Of a DNA stretch of 64,000 nt, positions 42,748 through 53,540 are shown piece after piece. Location: assembly GCA_030159075.1 (NCBI GenBank), contig BROG01000237.1, positions 221,001 to 285,000 on the forward strand. Reading direction: 5' to 3'. A program made the position numbers and the translations under genes. Numbering within the stretch: position 1 is the stretch's first letter; each line of letters starts with the position of its first letter. The stretch comes from Atrina japonica. Lineage: Eukaryota; Mollusca; Bivalvia; Pterioida; Pinnidae. A model generated the notes under the pieces. That model did no database searches. It saw only the letters and a list, made by a program, of their open reading frames with translations, and was not told the DNA's origin.

Positions 42748-45700
42748 CTGAAATCCAGAAGAGAGATGTTTATAATGAATTATATAAACATGCATTTACT
42801 GATGAAAACAGTAAATATGATATCCATATTCAAATTTATTTACCGGTTCCCCTAAAATCAATGGATTATTACCAATAACAATGTCATGGGCCAGTCCATC
42901 ATGGTATATTAAGGGGTGAATGGCATGAATCAAACTTTCAACCGTTCACTTGATAGGTCCGCATTCTGAAAATGATCAGGGCAAGTTGCTCTGGAAGGGC
43001 AGAATTCATGACAACTTATGATATAAAAGAAGTATATGTACATGTTAAACCTCTTGAAATGTGAGAACAATTTTGTGAGCCTTAATGGTCACCCGAGTGA
43101 AATAATGCCAAGATTTGGTCCCTTTTGGGTGCCCTATTGGCCCTAGCACCATTTATTCACAAACATGCAGCTATACATGGGAAAATTTCCTGTCAATTTA
43201 GGTTAAAATTGGTCCACTAGTTCTTTAGCAGAAATAAAAAATGTCTAAAATTTGACCAAAAAAAATACATATTTTCTTATATTTTTAAAGATACATGTAT
43301 ATATATTTTTGTACACAAAAGACTCAGTCAGTTTTGAGTTATTAAGCCATACGTATGAAAATTTACCCTATGTTATTGAAGTGCCCCCTAGTGGCCCAAC
43401 AGATTTCATTTTCATTTGTAAAGTTTGTAGATATTAACTTTACAATCATGATATATAAGTCAAAATATGAAAGTCATCTGATCATTGGTTCATGAGCAGA
43501 AGATTTTTAAAGATGTACCAAGTTTTGGTCCTTTTTGGTCCCTTTTAGGGCCTTTATGGGTCCTAGCCCCTTTTGATTTGCAAACTTCATGCAGCTTCAT
43601 GTAGGGATGCTACATGCCAAGTTTGATTTAAATTGGCCCTCTGGTTCTTGAGAAGAAGTCAAAAATGTGTAAAAGTTAATGATGCACGACGGACTGCAAC
43701 AGACAACATTAGGTCACCTTGAGCCAAAGCCTCAAGGTGACCTAAAAATTAAAGGGGCATTAGCTGTGATTTTCTAAAGATTTTTCTTTCTTTTTTTTAC
43801 TACTTACACGTAGAATGATGTACAAATAACAATAACTAAATAAGAGATATACATGTACACTCATGCACAGGCACAGGCATAAAAATTCTTAAATTCCTAT
43901 ATATTTTGTGAAAATTGCTTGAAAAACCCAGTTTGGCAATTATTTGTTTGCAAATGATTAATTCAACCTTACAGTTTGAATATATGCATACAACACATGA
44001 CCTGACCTTCTTATGCAAAATATATAGGAAAATAAGAATTTTTATGCCTGTGTATATCTTTTATTTGTACATGTAAGTGAACATCAATCTATTAAGTAGT
44101 AAAAAAAGAAACACTTTTTCTTTAAAACACACCAAATGCCCTGTCTTTTGTAGCTTTAAAATTGTGAATTCATGACTGAAAAATTGCGAGTATTGCAAAA
44201 TAAAATATTTGTGACATTAACATGTAGGCTACATACATGTATATTTAAGTGATAAGTGATTTACATGCACATGTAGGAGGCCTCTGTGTCCGAGAGGTTA
44301 GAGCATCGCTCTTTAAACCATGAAGTCTCTCACTTCTGGCCAGCACAAGTTCCAGCTCCGCTGAAACCTGAGCTGATTTATGTGAGAAAGTTTGCCAATT
44401 TACTTGTGGAAGGCTGGTGGTCTCTTCCTGGGTAACCAGTATCTCTCCTCCACCATCAAAAACTGTCGACCGCCATATAACTGAAAATTTGTGACATATG
44501 TATCCTTGAGACACCATTTTTGGCGCTCTTAGAGTTCTTGCACAATAGGTTAATTATAAACAAAGCACACCAAAATTTACCATTATCAGCATACTTAAGC
44601 TTTTATCCATTATTGATTGTTAAATCTGGCTAGTTTTAAAATCATCTGCAAATAGCAAAAATACCGAAGAATATCAGGAACAGGATACAAGAATGTGCCA
44701 TTACTGATGTGCGTGAAAATAGATGGTCAGATGATACGGCAGTGTGCTACAATACATGTACATGTAGCTTACATAATCAATGACCTGAGACTGAGAATCC
44801 AAACTAAAAAATCTATCACAAAATCAGAACTTACTTATTACAAAATGTAAAATGTAAATAAAGTTGTAAATTTTGTACTTAAACATACTTGTACATGGAA
44901 TTACATATACATATATATATATATACATACATGTACAAATGTACATGTACAATTGTAGGCGTACAAAGTACAATTAGGTCATGTTTCCCCTGCCTCAAAG
45001 TCAGAAAATTAATCTCACTTGTAACAAACCTTAAAAGTGTTACTTACATATGCACATATAAAAACTGACAAATTAAGACTGTGAAGGTAATTAACCTCAG
45101 CTGGCTGGAAGTGGAAGTCTTGATTTTAATTAATCAGACATAACGAAATACAGTTTCATAAACACTACCTTAATGTTAACCAGGGATCTGCAATAACTTC
45201 CTCCCACCGACATCGTAACTTTGAAATATCAGGTGGGTGGTAATAAGCTAATGAGAAAGAGGTAAAAGTAGGATCAGTGGGAGTGAATGTGTCAATTTCA
45301 ATCTACAGTGTACTCATTTGTCTGTAAATGTAATTGATTTGTCAAACTTGTCTATAAAAGCTACTCAACGGGAACAGGCAAAAGTAGCCATTATAGACAG
45401 GTGACCTTTATAAAGAGGTTTATACATTGTAAAAATGTCAATAAAAGTTATGTATGGATGGCTTTTATAGGCAGGTGTACTTTATACAGAGGTGGCCTTA
45501 ATTGTCAGTTTGACTGTGGTTACACATGTACATTTGCATCTGTAAACATTGTATGTCTAATTATTTAAATAGATGCTGGTGTAGACAATTTATTTTTGTG
45601 ATTTTCTTTGTAATTTTCACATTTTTGATAGGGAAAAAAACTAGGACAGGATTTTTTTCCCGTGTGTCGGTCTGGTCACATTAAACAATACTTTTTCATT

Positions 45701-47140
45701 TTTGGCCTTATTACAGAAATTCTGACAATGCATTGAGATAATTTAGAGAACATTGTCATTCATGAAAAGGCATTAGCTGTTCCTACATGTAGATGATGTA
45801 TACAATCATGCATACTGTATACTCTGAAAACAAAATTAAAACAAAATAACAATAACTGTGCTATTAACAATACAATTTATCTCATCCTATTCATATTTGG
45901 ACAAGACAGGTACCCTATGTACAGGCACTCAAATGGTATTGACAGCAGAACTGACACAAATACCAGTACATGCACAATAAGCTCAGATTTATTCACCAAT
46001 TCACCAATACTAGGAATCATGTACAGAAACCAAAAAAGTTCATACCTGACTTATTCTATTAAATCCATACTGCTTAAATCTTTCATCATACAAAGGAATA
46101 TCTTTTCTGGAAATATAAAATGGTTCCCATGGATCCTGCCAATCAACGTCGTAAGCAATATCCAAGAATTCTAAATTTTCCAATGACTTCCACTTGTCAT
46201 ACCCAGTGTACTTTTGACATCGGGGGCATATTTCAAAATAAAATGGACGGATTTTCTTCACATTCCAAAAGTTTAACAAACTGGTTTTATCATCTGGAAT
46301 TTTCTTGTCTTTACACTCAAAAACCGGAATAACATACACAGTTTTTGACAACATTGTGACGTTACGTGATGACCGAATTTGGCGCCCTATAAAACTGAGA
46401 AATGAAGACCTCATATTCAAAGATGGAAGCATGTCAATGTCCACCATTAAGACATACGTAGTCCGCGCAGATTTTATTGCAAGGTTACGCAAAATGTTGT
46501 GAGGATATTCAATTCCAGAAATCGCAAAATTTCCGTCTTTACTATCATAATCGTTGTCAGTATGTTTATTACAATTAATTTCTGTCGGAAAAATGTCCAA
46601 ATTTGATGGTGCCTTGTCTAGCGGGTAAACTAAATGAAAATTTGTCCTTTCCCTGATGCCATCAAAACAATGGTAAAAGTACATTACTGACCGTACAGCC
46701 TCTGCGATGTTTTCATCGTAGGTAAACACCGACACAGAGATGGGTCCATCCCATCTCTCACTAAGTAGAATCAGGTCTTTCAGATGATTGGCTGTTGACT
46801 GGGTTACCAAGGTGATGTCATCTACATTAAAATATGGATTAGCCTCACTGTCTTTAAATCTAGTCGCTGTTATAATATTTGGAATGATGTGATATAAACC
46901 ACTGCTATCTAACACATGGGCATTTTTTAATCTCTCGTGGATTTGTGATGATATTTTGGAGACCGTTTGTTCCTGTAACTTCCGTTGTTGTTTCTGATTT
47001 GTTTGTTTTATTGTCAGAGTTTTGTTTTCCAGTTGACTGAGCAGGGAAATATGGAGAACTTGTAATAAAATCACAGCAAGAACTAATCCCACAACCATTC
47101 GTCCAAGTCCAAATTTTCTGAAACATGCACAAAAACCCAT
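42553..47140 (-). CDS. B4GAT1: Beta-1,4-glucuronyltransferase 1-like (GT49), two coding exons
   Basis: The 429 residues are encoded by 47140-46046 (365 codons) and 42747-42553 (64 codons plus TGA); human B4GAT1 has 415. It is a type II Golgi protein: short basic cytosolic tail, membrane anchor at about residues 15-35, a Gln/Lys-rich stem, then the Glyco_transf_49 domain with the metal-binding DID at 234-236 (context VDIDMLPS) and a conserved FLVHRGFK segment near the C-terminus. Potential N-glycosylation sites are at Asn39 and Asn260. In vertebrates B4GAT1 adds glucuronate that primes LARGE-made matriglycan on alpha-dystroglycan. The end NSNRRCY closely resembles the vertebrate PRRC end. Molluscs may carry several GT49 paralogues, so exact orthology is inferred. 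The start Met opens the frame ahead of the anchor. Intron 42748-46045 holds a hairpin element, a MITE and a SINE. Confidence 0.9.
43074..43745 (+). mobile_element. GAGGCCC-family element, plus orientation, in the B4GAT1-like intron
   Basis: It starts gtgagccttaatggtcaccc and has a body of mollusc-type phrases (ttggtccactagttctt, tagtggcccaacagattt). It ends in a perfect 15-bp inverted repeat, ttaggtcaccttgag (43709-43723) and ctcaaggtgacctaa (43731-43745), with a 7-nt loop. Confidence 0.75.
43750..44145. mobile_element. Palindromic MITE (AAAGGGGCATTAG ends), copy 2
   Basis: It begins taaaggggcattagctgtga and ends accaaatgccctg. The arms (cataaaaattcttaaattcc and its complement aagaatttttatgcc) pair across a short centre. 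It directly abuts the hairpin end of the preceding element. Confidence 0.7.
44275..44500 (+). mobile_element. SINE-2 copy in the B4GAT1-like intron
   Basis: Head gaggcctctgtgtccgagag then gttagagcatcg (A box) and cacaagttccagctccgc (decayed B box). The body ggtggtctcttcctgg and ctcctccaccatcaaaaact follows. It lies antisense to the host gene. Confidence 0.8.
44501..46045. other. B4GAT1-like intron, remainder
   Basis: AT-rich with a (TA)n tract near 44910 and a repeat of the aggtgacctttataaagagg type at 45300-45515 (TACAGTGAAACCT family). No exon seen. Confidence 0.4.
46046..47140 (-). CDS. B4GAT1: B4GAT1-like coding exon 1
   Basis: Met codon at 47140-47138; donor gtcag|gtatga at 46046/46045, phase 0. 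It carries the tail, membrane anchor, stem and most of the GT49 domain including the DxD. Reading past the donor adds only one codon before a stop, which supports splicing. Confidence 0.92.
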
Positions 47141-47261
47141 CGCAGCATTATAAACTTAGGCAATTCTTCTAAAAGATTCAGTCGCATGTTCTGAGTTCCA
47201 GAACAGAAAGCAATCAAGAACATTCCCAGCCATCAAATTTCTGTCAATGTAAGATCCTTGC
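47141..47261 (-). other. Predicted 5'UTR part of the B4GAT1-like coding exon
   Basis: On the minus strand a pyrimidine tract ending cttttgtag at 47262 forms a strong acceptor, so the exon probably starts at 47261. No promoter-like block is seen next to the ATG, which suggests that a separate non-coding first exon lies further right. Confidence 0.45.
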
Positions 47262-47462
47262 CTACAAAAGAGAAAATGAATTACAATTATATGACTTTGT
47301 TTCTACAAAAAAACCACAAATGCCGTGACTTTTAACTTATTTAACAAACATGCACTTCTGTTGCAGATCAAATTGATTGCTGTAAAATCAATATAGAACA
47401 CACCTAAACATGCATTACTAGATACAAATGTATATATATGTGTGCATGTCAAGACTATATTT

Positions 47463-47463
<1 letters not shown>

Positions 47464-47560
<97 letters not shown>

Positions 47561-47569
47561 GAGAGACTC
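47464..47569. repeat. (GA)n then (GACA)n compound microsatellite
   Basis: About 28 GA units to 47520, then about ten GACA units to 47560, then mixed GA/CA tracts continue to about 47760. Confidence 0.95.
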
Positions 47570-47769
47570 AGATGAATATACATGTACATGTATATGCAAA
47601 CACAGACATACACACACACAAGATGAGAGAGACAGACATAAAGAGAGACAGACAAACAGATAGATTGGGAGAATCAGATGAATTACATATACATACATGT
47701 ACAAACTTTGACATATACAAACATAGACATATATACAAACACAGACACAAGATTGCAAAAAAATATGAA

Positions 47770-48193
47770 TTAAGAATACAAATGCAATTGTAGTGATAGT
47801 TTTGATACATTGTACATTGTATGTATGAAAAATTACAATACATTTTGTATTTATACAGATAAAAGGGAGATAACCCCTCTGAAATAAAAAATAACTTATA
47901 ACAATTGATGGTATTAACAAATTTGAAACACACATGTAAATGCACTTTCAGTTATCTTCTGAGAATCATTAATTTATAATAATCATTTTTTGTTGTTTTT
48001 TCTACCATGATAAATAGGTTTTTCTCCCCATACGGCAGTGTAACCTGTGTTAAAAGACCACACCATCTGCCACCAAAATGTAGCCTCTCAAGACAGGTTG
48101 AATATGATATGGGATGATGCTTCAGACAGACAGAAATAATTCTCGAAATGATATCCACACAAAATTCAGTACTGGTTGCCAAATTATAGCTTG
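47770..48193. other. Flank between microsatellite and MITE Y
   Basis: It contains a fragment of the TACAGTGAAACCT family (gtaacctgtgttaaaagacc to ctcaagacaggttg, 48038-48100). No gene. Confidence 0.4.
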
Positions 48194-48292
48194 TTAGCTA
48201 ATCAACCCTTGAAACGCCTGAAAAACAATGGAATCTTCTGTAAATCAATGACTTAACCTAGTCCAAATGTGTCTTTAGGGTGAATGAGTTAA
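48194..48292. mobile_element. MITE family Y copy
   Basis: Ends ttagctaatcaacccttgaa and ctttagggtgaatgagttaa are inverted repeats; the interior has ttctgtaaatcaatgactta. Confidence 0.65.
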
Positions 48293-48502
48293 TACGCTAT
48301 AATCTAAAACAGAGCATCAATTACATACAATGATAATATATCTGAAAGAAAATAAAACCATGACCTTGGATTTTTTTTGGAGATATCATTCATCAATGGT
48401 GTAAAACGTAAAGCTCAGGGACAATAAATGTGATGCTGAGTCCGATATTTACAAGATTATCATGCAGAAGGGCATCACATGTATATTGAAGATTCTCTGT
48501 TG

Positions 48503-48721
48503 CACTAAACATACTGTCACGGAGAACAGGGGAGATGATACATTGCTAGGGAGCATTCAATGATCAACTGCCTTTTTTATTTAGTAATGTATAACATCAT
48601 ACGTGTACTAAACAATCTTTCATGGAGAACAGGGGAGATGATACATTGCTAGGGATCATTCAATGATCAACTGCCTTTTTTATTTAGTAATGTATAACAT
48701 TATACATGTACTAAACAATCT
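48503..48721 (+). repeat. 103-bp tandem duplication, two copies
   Basis: gagaacaggggagatgatac to ttagtaatgtataacat occurs at 48521 and 48624 with only a few differences, then actaaacaatctt closes each copy. Confidence 0.85.
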
Positions 48722-48725
48722 TATT

Positions 48726-48897
48726 TCAGTTATATGGTGGCAGCCAATTTTTAATGTGGAGGAGAGAACTGAGTTACAATGTATCTGGAAATTGAAATCA
48801 CCAGCTTTCCAAAAGTAAACTAGCAAAGTTTCTCACAAAAATCAGCTTAAGCTTAGAATTCCAACCTGCACTGTCTAGACTTCATTAACTCGGGCAT
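48726..48897 (-). mobile_element. SINE-2 copy, minus strand, decayed
   Basis: The minus strand reads, from the right, a decayed head, then gctgatttttgtgagaaact, gctagtttacttttgg and ctctcctccacattaaaaat as in the SINE-2 body. Confidence 0.6.
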
Positions 48898-49432
48898 CTG
48901 TAAGTAAGAAGTGAAAGGAATCAGTCTTTTGTACAAGACTTAAAAATGTCCATCTGGTGACATCTCTACAGAATTGAAAAATTCCTGAGGATGTAAAAAA
49001 AACAATAAAAAAAAAAGTATTCACTGACCTCTGCTACATGGTACAACATTGTATACGGGAATCTGAGAGTGCCAGCATGTGTTTCCTGTACATCCCTATT
49101 CTTTGAAAATTGTTTCAATATTTCGAGAGAACCTTGGATCAACCACTTTATGTCGTTTACACTATATGTTTAGGATACAGAGTGTGAAAGATAAACACTG
49201 CTATGTGTTGATGTAGAATGACTTACATTGTAACACACAACAATTTTTCACATGTTTTGATGTTCAGCCAAAGCAATGTTATATACAAATGCATATCATA
49301 AGACAAGAAAGCTGGTCGTAGATCTCCAATGAGTGTCTGCAGTCACAAGATGATAAACATATCATGATTCTGCACTCTGTTAACACATAAAGATACTCTA
49401 TTATAGATTCACTTTTGCGCCATCTTAAATAT

Positions 49433-49603
49433 TACAGTGGAACCTGCCTTGAGAGATCATCTGCCACTGAAATGTGGTCTCTCAAGACAGGTAGTTCCTC
49501 AAATGAGGTTCAATTTACAGAGTTATTTAACTACATGTAAGTGGTTTTTAAAATGACATGTGGTCATTCATGACAGTGGGGTGTCAAGATAGATTCTACT
49601 GTA
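49433..49603. mobile_element. TACAGTGAAACCT-family MITE, complete
   Basis: The left end tacagtggaacctgccttga and the reversed right end tacagtagaatctatcttga are inverted repeats; total 171 bp. The interior carries gtggtctctcaagacaggta. Related copies: 52524-52665, 53284-53400, 56280-56443. Confidence 0.7.
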
Positions 49604-49629
49604 TATGTAAATCAATCATTAGGAATACA

Positions 49630-49736
49630 GTAAAATTTTTTATGCCTGTATATATCTCTTATTTCTTATTGTATAAATCTAAATACATGTAGTTAAAAAT
49701 GAAATATTTTTTTATGAAAACACAGCTAATGCCCCT
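49630..49736 (-). mobile_element. One arm of the AAAGGGGCATTAG MITE
   Basis: tttttatgcctgtatatatc to acacagctaatgcccctttc matches the right half of the copies at 27099 and 43750; the left half is missing. Confidence 0.6.
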
Positions 49737-50052
49737 TTCAACATTTTAGATGTTATCAATGATATAATGTATTTTAACTGGCATGCATCTTATTTCAGGA
49801 TAACAATTTTTTTTAAACATTGCAATGAATGATAAAAATTAAACATGTTTTCGGTGAAAAGAAAAATGTTTTTGATAAAAATCATGATGAACAGAATTTT
49901 ATAATATTCTGTGAAAGAAACATTCATTGTTAAGATAAGAAACACTCACTTTATACATGTTTTTATGAAAAAAAAAATTATCTATTTCAAAAACTGAAAA
50001 ACAAACTGATAATTAGTTTCTTCTTTAAAAAAAACAAAAACTTTCACTTTAA

Positions 50053-51290
50053 CCAAGAAACCCATGGACCTCATTGCTCACCTGTACTTTGTTGGTATCT
50101 TACAAAAACATGTATTATTACTGTATGTGTATTCAAATTAGCGCACTCATATTTTAGCGCTCTCAGGGGGTATAAACTTATTAGCGCAATCTTAAATTCA
50201 TGCAATTAATTTCATTGGCTTTGTCGTGTATACAGAATGACAGGAAAGAGAAATTTCAGCGCTGCCCTTGAATTACATGTAGCACAATAACTTGAGCGCG
50301 AAAGGCGCTAATATTAGAAAACCGCTAAATTTAGTACAAGTACAATATAACACTCCTGAGGATTGGAGGAGACTTAAAAAATGAAAGAAAATGAATGAGT
50401 CAGGAGAGATGCCAAAACTTCATTTTCACTTTTATTCAAAAACCACAAAATTGAATAATATATCAATATAAATCACTCAGATGTAATAAGTTTTTCAATC
50501 TATGTAGTAGTTCTGGAGAAGATTTTCAAAGAGGAGTACCCACTGAGACCTATTTTGCTTCTCAATGGATCTAACTCTGTGTCAATCTGGCCAAAAAAAA
50601 CCAAAAAGGGGACCTTGGGTGCTTGCTTCCTGTAAAGTTTTGTCAAAATCCCTTCAGCAGTTTTGAAGAACAAGATGAGAGTGTGAAAAAATTATCCATC
50701 CCCCTTTCATTTTTACAGTTTACAAAAATGCCCCTCTTTCATTTTTCCAGCTTAAAAAAAATATAAAAAATTCAAAAATATTAATTTCAGCATAATTCTT
50801 TCAAGAAAGCATATCTATACCTATTAATGGATCATAATGAATAAAAGGGGAGAAAAGCAAAGAAATCATTTAAAAATGAATGAAAATAACAATGTCTAAA
50901 AAGAAGTAAAAAACCTGTCCAAAATTTATTTTCCCATTTCTATGTAATTAACAAATTTGAATCAAATATCTATGTAGATCACTCAAATGCAGTTAGATTT
51001 TCAATTCATGGAGCAGTATTGGAGATTTTCAAAGAGGGGTACCTCCTGAGGACTATTTACCACACCCTGGGTCAGTATCTGGCCAAAACAACACTAACTT
51101 GGTAGGGGACCTAAAGTATATGCTTCCATTAAATTCTCTAAAGTGGTTTTGAAAAAGCTGGCAGTGTTGGAAGCTACTCCACACCCCCACCATTTTTGCA
51201 GTCTTAAATTAAAAAAAAAATCATAAAATTAATTTTCAGCAAAATTATTTTATTGGCAATTATTTTAAACACCTGGAATGTTGGACACGA
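50053..51290 (+). mobile_element. GAGGCCC-family element, plus orientation, with an inserted MITE
   Basis: The start aagaaacccatggacctcat then tgctcacctg matches the family start. Two internal units of about 500 bp show aatctatgtagtagttctgg (50498) and attcatggagcagtattgg (50999). A separate palindromic element (50118-50347, with gcgcactcatattttagcgc) interrupts its left part. The terminal hairpin is not found. Confidence 0.65.
50118..50347. mobile_element. Palindromic element with TAGCGC motifs inside the GAGGCCC element
   Basis: The left end tactgtatgtgtattcaaat then tagcgc; reversed right end tgtacttgtactaaatttag then cgg. aggcgctaat and attagcgc motifs repeat in opposite orientations. 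Confidence 0.55.
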
Positions 51291-52253
51291 CAAGACCAAG
51301 ATCTGGTAGTAGGCCAAATTTAAACATGATAAAAACATAAATGGCCAAAATTTAACAGACCAATAAATAACCCTTCATTTTATGACTGAAGTTGCCAAAT
51401 TTTAACTACATGTTCGCCAAAATATTCCAATTTATTGTATTCAAGACTATCTTATAAGCCTGCCTTTTTTATAATCGCTGAGCCTGGCTTCTGAACATCA
51501 TTGCTAAATTAATTTATCTGAAGACAATGCAACTGGGACAACATTTAGAGTATGGAAACTTACAGAACAATGTAAACACATTCATGCTTGTTAAGTATCA
51601 TGTTTTTATTTCTTGCAGTAAATGTCGCCATTAATCCCGCTAGCACCTCTATCATCTTGCATTTCTTTCGCACTAATTCTTTTTTATTTTGATTTAACAG
51701 AAAGATGATTAAATTCTTGTTCAATTATTTCTAGTTGAACAATTTCCTATGCCAGGCTTATGTTGCAATATGACTCGTAATCAATTTAAAATTATTTGGC
51801 AAAACCACATGATATAAGAATGCGTTACAGAAGACAGACTCACTACTTTCGGGTCCACATTGAGACTCCATACAATAACGCAAATAACCCCCCAAAAATA
51901 TAACGTAATATTTTTCAGATCATAACTGTAGGGCCTATAAACTTCATGATAACTGGCTACATGTAACTTAATATCATTGCTACTTTGAAGTTTCAGAACT
52001 TGATAAAATATTTATACGATACATTTGTACATTTCATTTCCTCCCATTCTAACTTACTACAACACTGGTTTATGCACTTGATTTATATATTGTATAAATT
52101 ATATTGTATCACCATTATGCGTGATGAACTATCACTTTCTATTTTTTTGCAATACTGCAGTGTACAGTGCACATTAGATCACTGATGTTTTCTATAATTA
52201 TTATGTTCCTTTTCTGACTGTATACTTATTTTGTGAACAACAACAACAAAACA
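51291..52253. other. Intergenic AT-rich DNA
   Basis: No exon, repeat boundary or RNA gene recognised. Confidence 0.35.
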
Positions 52254-52443
52254 AGAGGCCCAAATGGGCCTAAGTCGCTCACCTGGCGGCTTCACAGGGG
52301 GATGCTATATACCAAGTTTGATTAAAATTGGCCTACTGGTTCTTGAGAAGAAGATGTTTGAATGCAAAAGTTAACATACAGACGCCGGATTCCGTACCTT
52401 TGGCTTATATGTACGTGTAGCAATAGCATAGGTGAGCTAAAAA
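52254..52443 (+). mobile_element. Short GAGGCCC-family element (about 190 bp)
   Basis: It starts acaagaggcccaaatgggcc, with a 6-bp stem aggccc/gggcct, then gtcgctcacctgg; it ends aatagcataggtgagctaaa. It keeps both family ends around a minimal body (ttggcctactggttcttgag). Confidence 0.75.
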
Positions 52444-53132
52444 CAAAAACGGGGGAGGCTAACCATGGGGTCTGAACCTGGTAGGAACTCAATGTAGCCC
52501 CTAGAACAAAGTTGCTATTTTTAATACAATGGAACTATCTTGAGAGACCACCCCACCTGCCACTCTAGACAGGTGGTCTCTAAATAGAAGTTTTAGTTAA
52601 AGGATTATTTAATGATGTTGTTTTCAGAATGTGGTCTCATAAGACAGGTGGTCTTTCATGAAAGAATTTTGGGCTAGCTATAAAACTTGATGTATGCTGA
52701 CCAGAAGTGAGAAACAATGAACTATTCTTTAAACCCATGATTTAAGCAAGTCCAAATGTGTCTTTAGGGGTGAATGAGTGAAACAATTTTAAATTGCCAA
52801 CAGTTTGTTGAGTATTTAGTGTATTTATTTCTTTAAAACTATCAGTATTGTCAGATTTGGAATCAAAATCCATTGGATATAAGTAAATTAACACCGACTG
52901 TCTTTATTCATCATCATTGATTTAAATGTATAAATGCCTAAGATATTCTTCTGTCATGTTTAAGTCTGCATGTGATAGTCAGTGTATCATTTTATATATC
53001 TGTAGAGTCAGGCAATTATTATCAATTCCTCAACCGTGACAACGTCTGCAACCAGATCACATCATTTCATTTCATATGCTACTATGCCAAAGTCAATGTA
53101 CAATGTAAGTGTCAAATTGTTTGCTTGTATCC

Positions 53133-53223
53133 TTAACTCATCAACCCCTGAAAAACAATTGACTCTTCTGTAAATCAATGTTTTAGACCAACTCAAATGT
53201 GTCTTTAGGGGTGAATGAATTAA
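53133..53223. mobile_element. MITE family Y copy
   Basis: Ends ttaactcatcaacccctgaa and taggggtgaatgaattaa are inverted repeats, 91 bp. A related copy is at 53423-53516 (ttcacccctgaattatgaga to caggggttgatgggttaa), a decayed half at 52708-52790. Confidence 0.7.
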
Positions 53224-53540
53224 AGACATCAAAAATTTACTTTTGACTCTTTGTTCAAATGTTCAACTCAGATCTCCCCAATAAATACAGTGGAACCTGT
53301 CTTAAAAGACCACTTGTCTTCTGAGACCACAATCTGAAAACCAATTAGTTGAATATCTCTTAATATTAAACTTTTTTTGAGAAACCACCCGTCTTAGAAT
53401 CAAAATATGACAATGATTTTATGTGCAATATATTCACCCCTGAATTATGAGAGTAGATCATACTATTCATTGATTTGGGCTACCCTAAATATGACTACAG
53501 GGGTTGATGGGTTAACCAGTCTTAACCACAGCATTGAAAA

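Noticed and set aside
46120..46502. Plus-strand open frames opposite the B4GAT1-like exon
   Set aside because: Antisense shadows of the well-supported minus-strand coding exon.
47462..47935. Open frames over the GA/GACA microsatellite
   Set aside because: Simple-sequence artefact with Leu/Ser or Arg/Glu runs.
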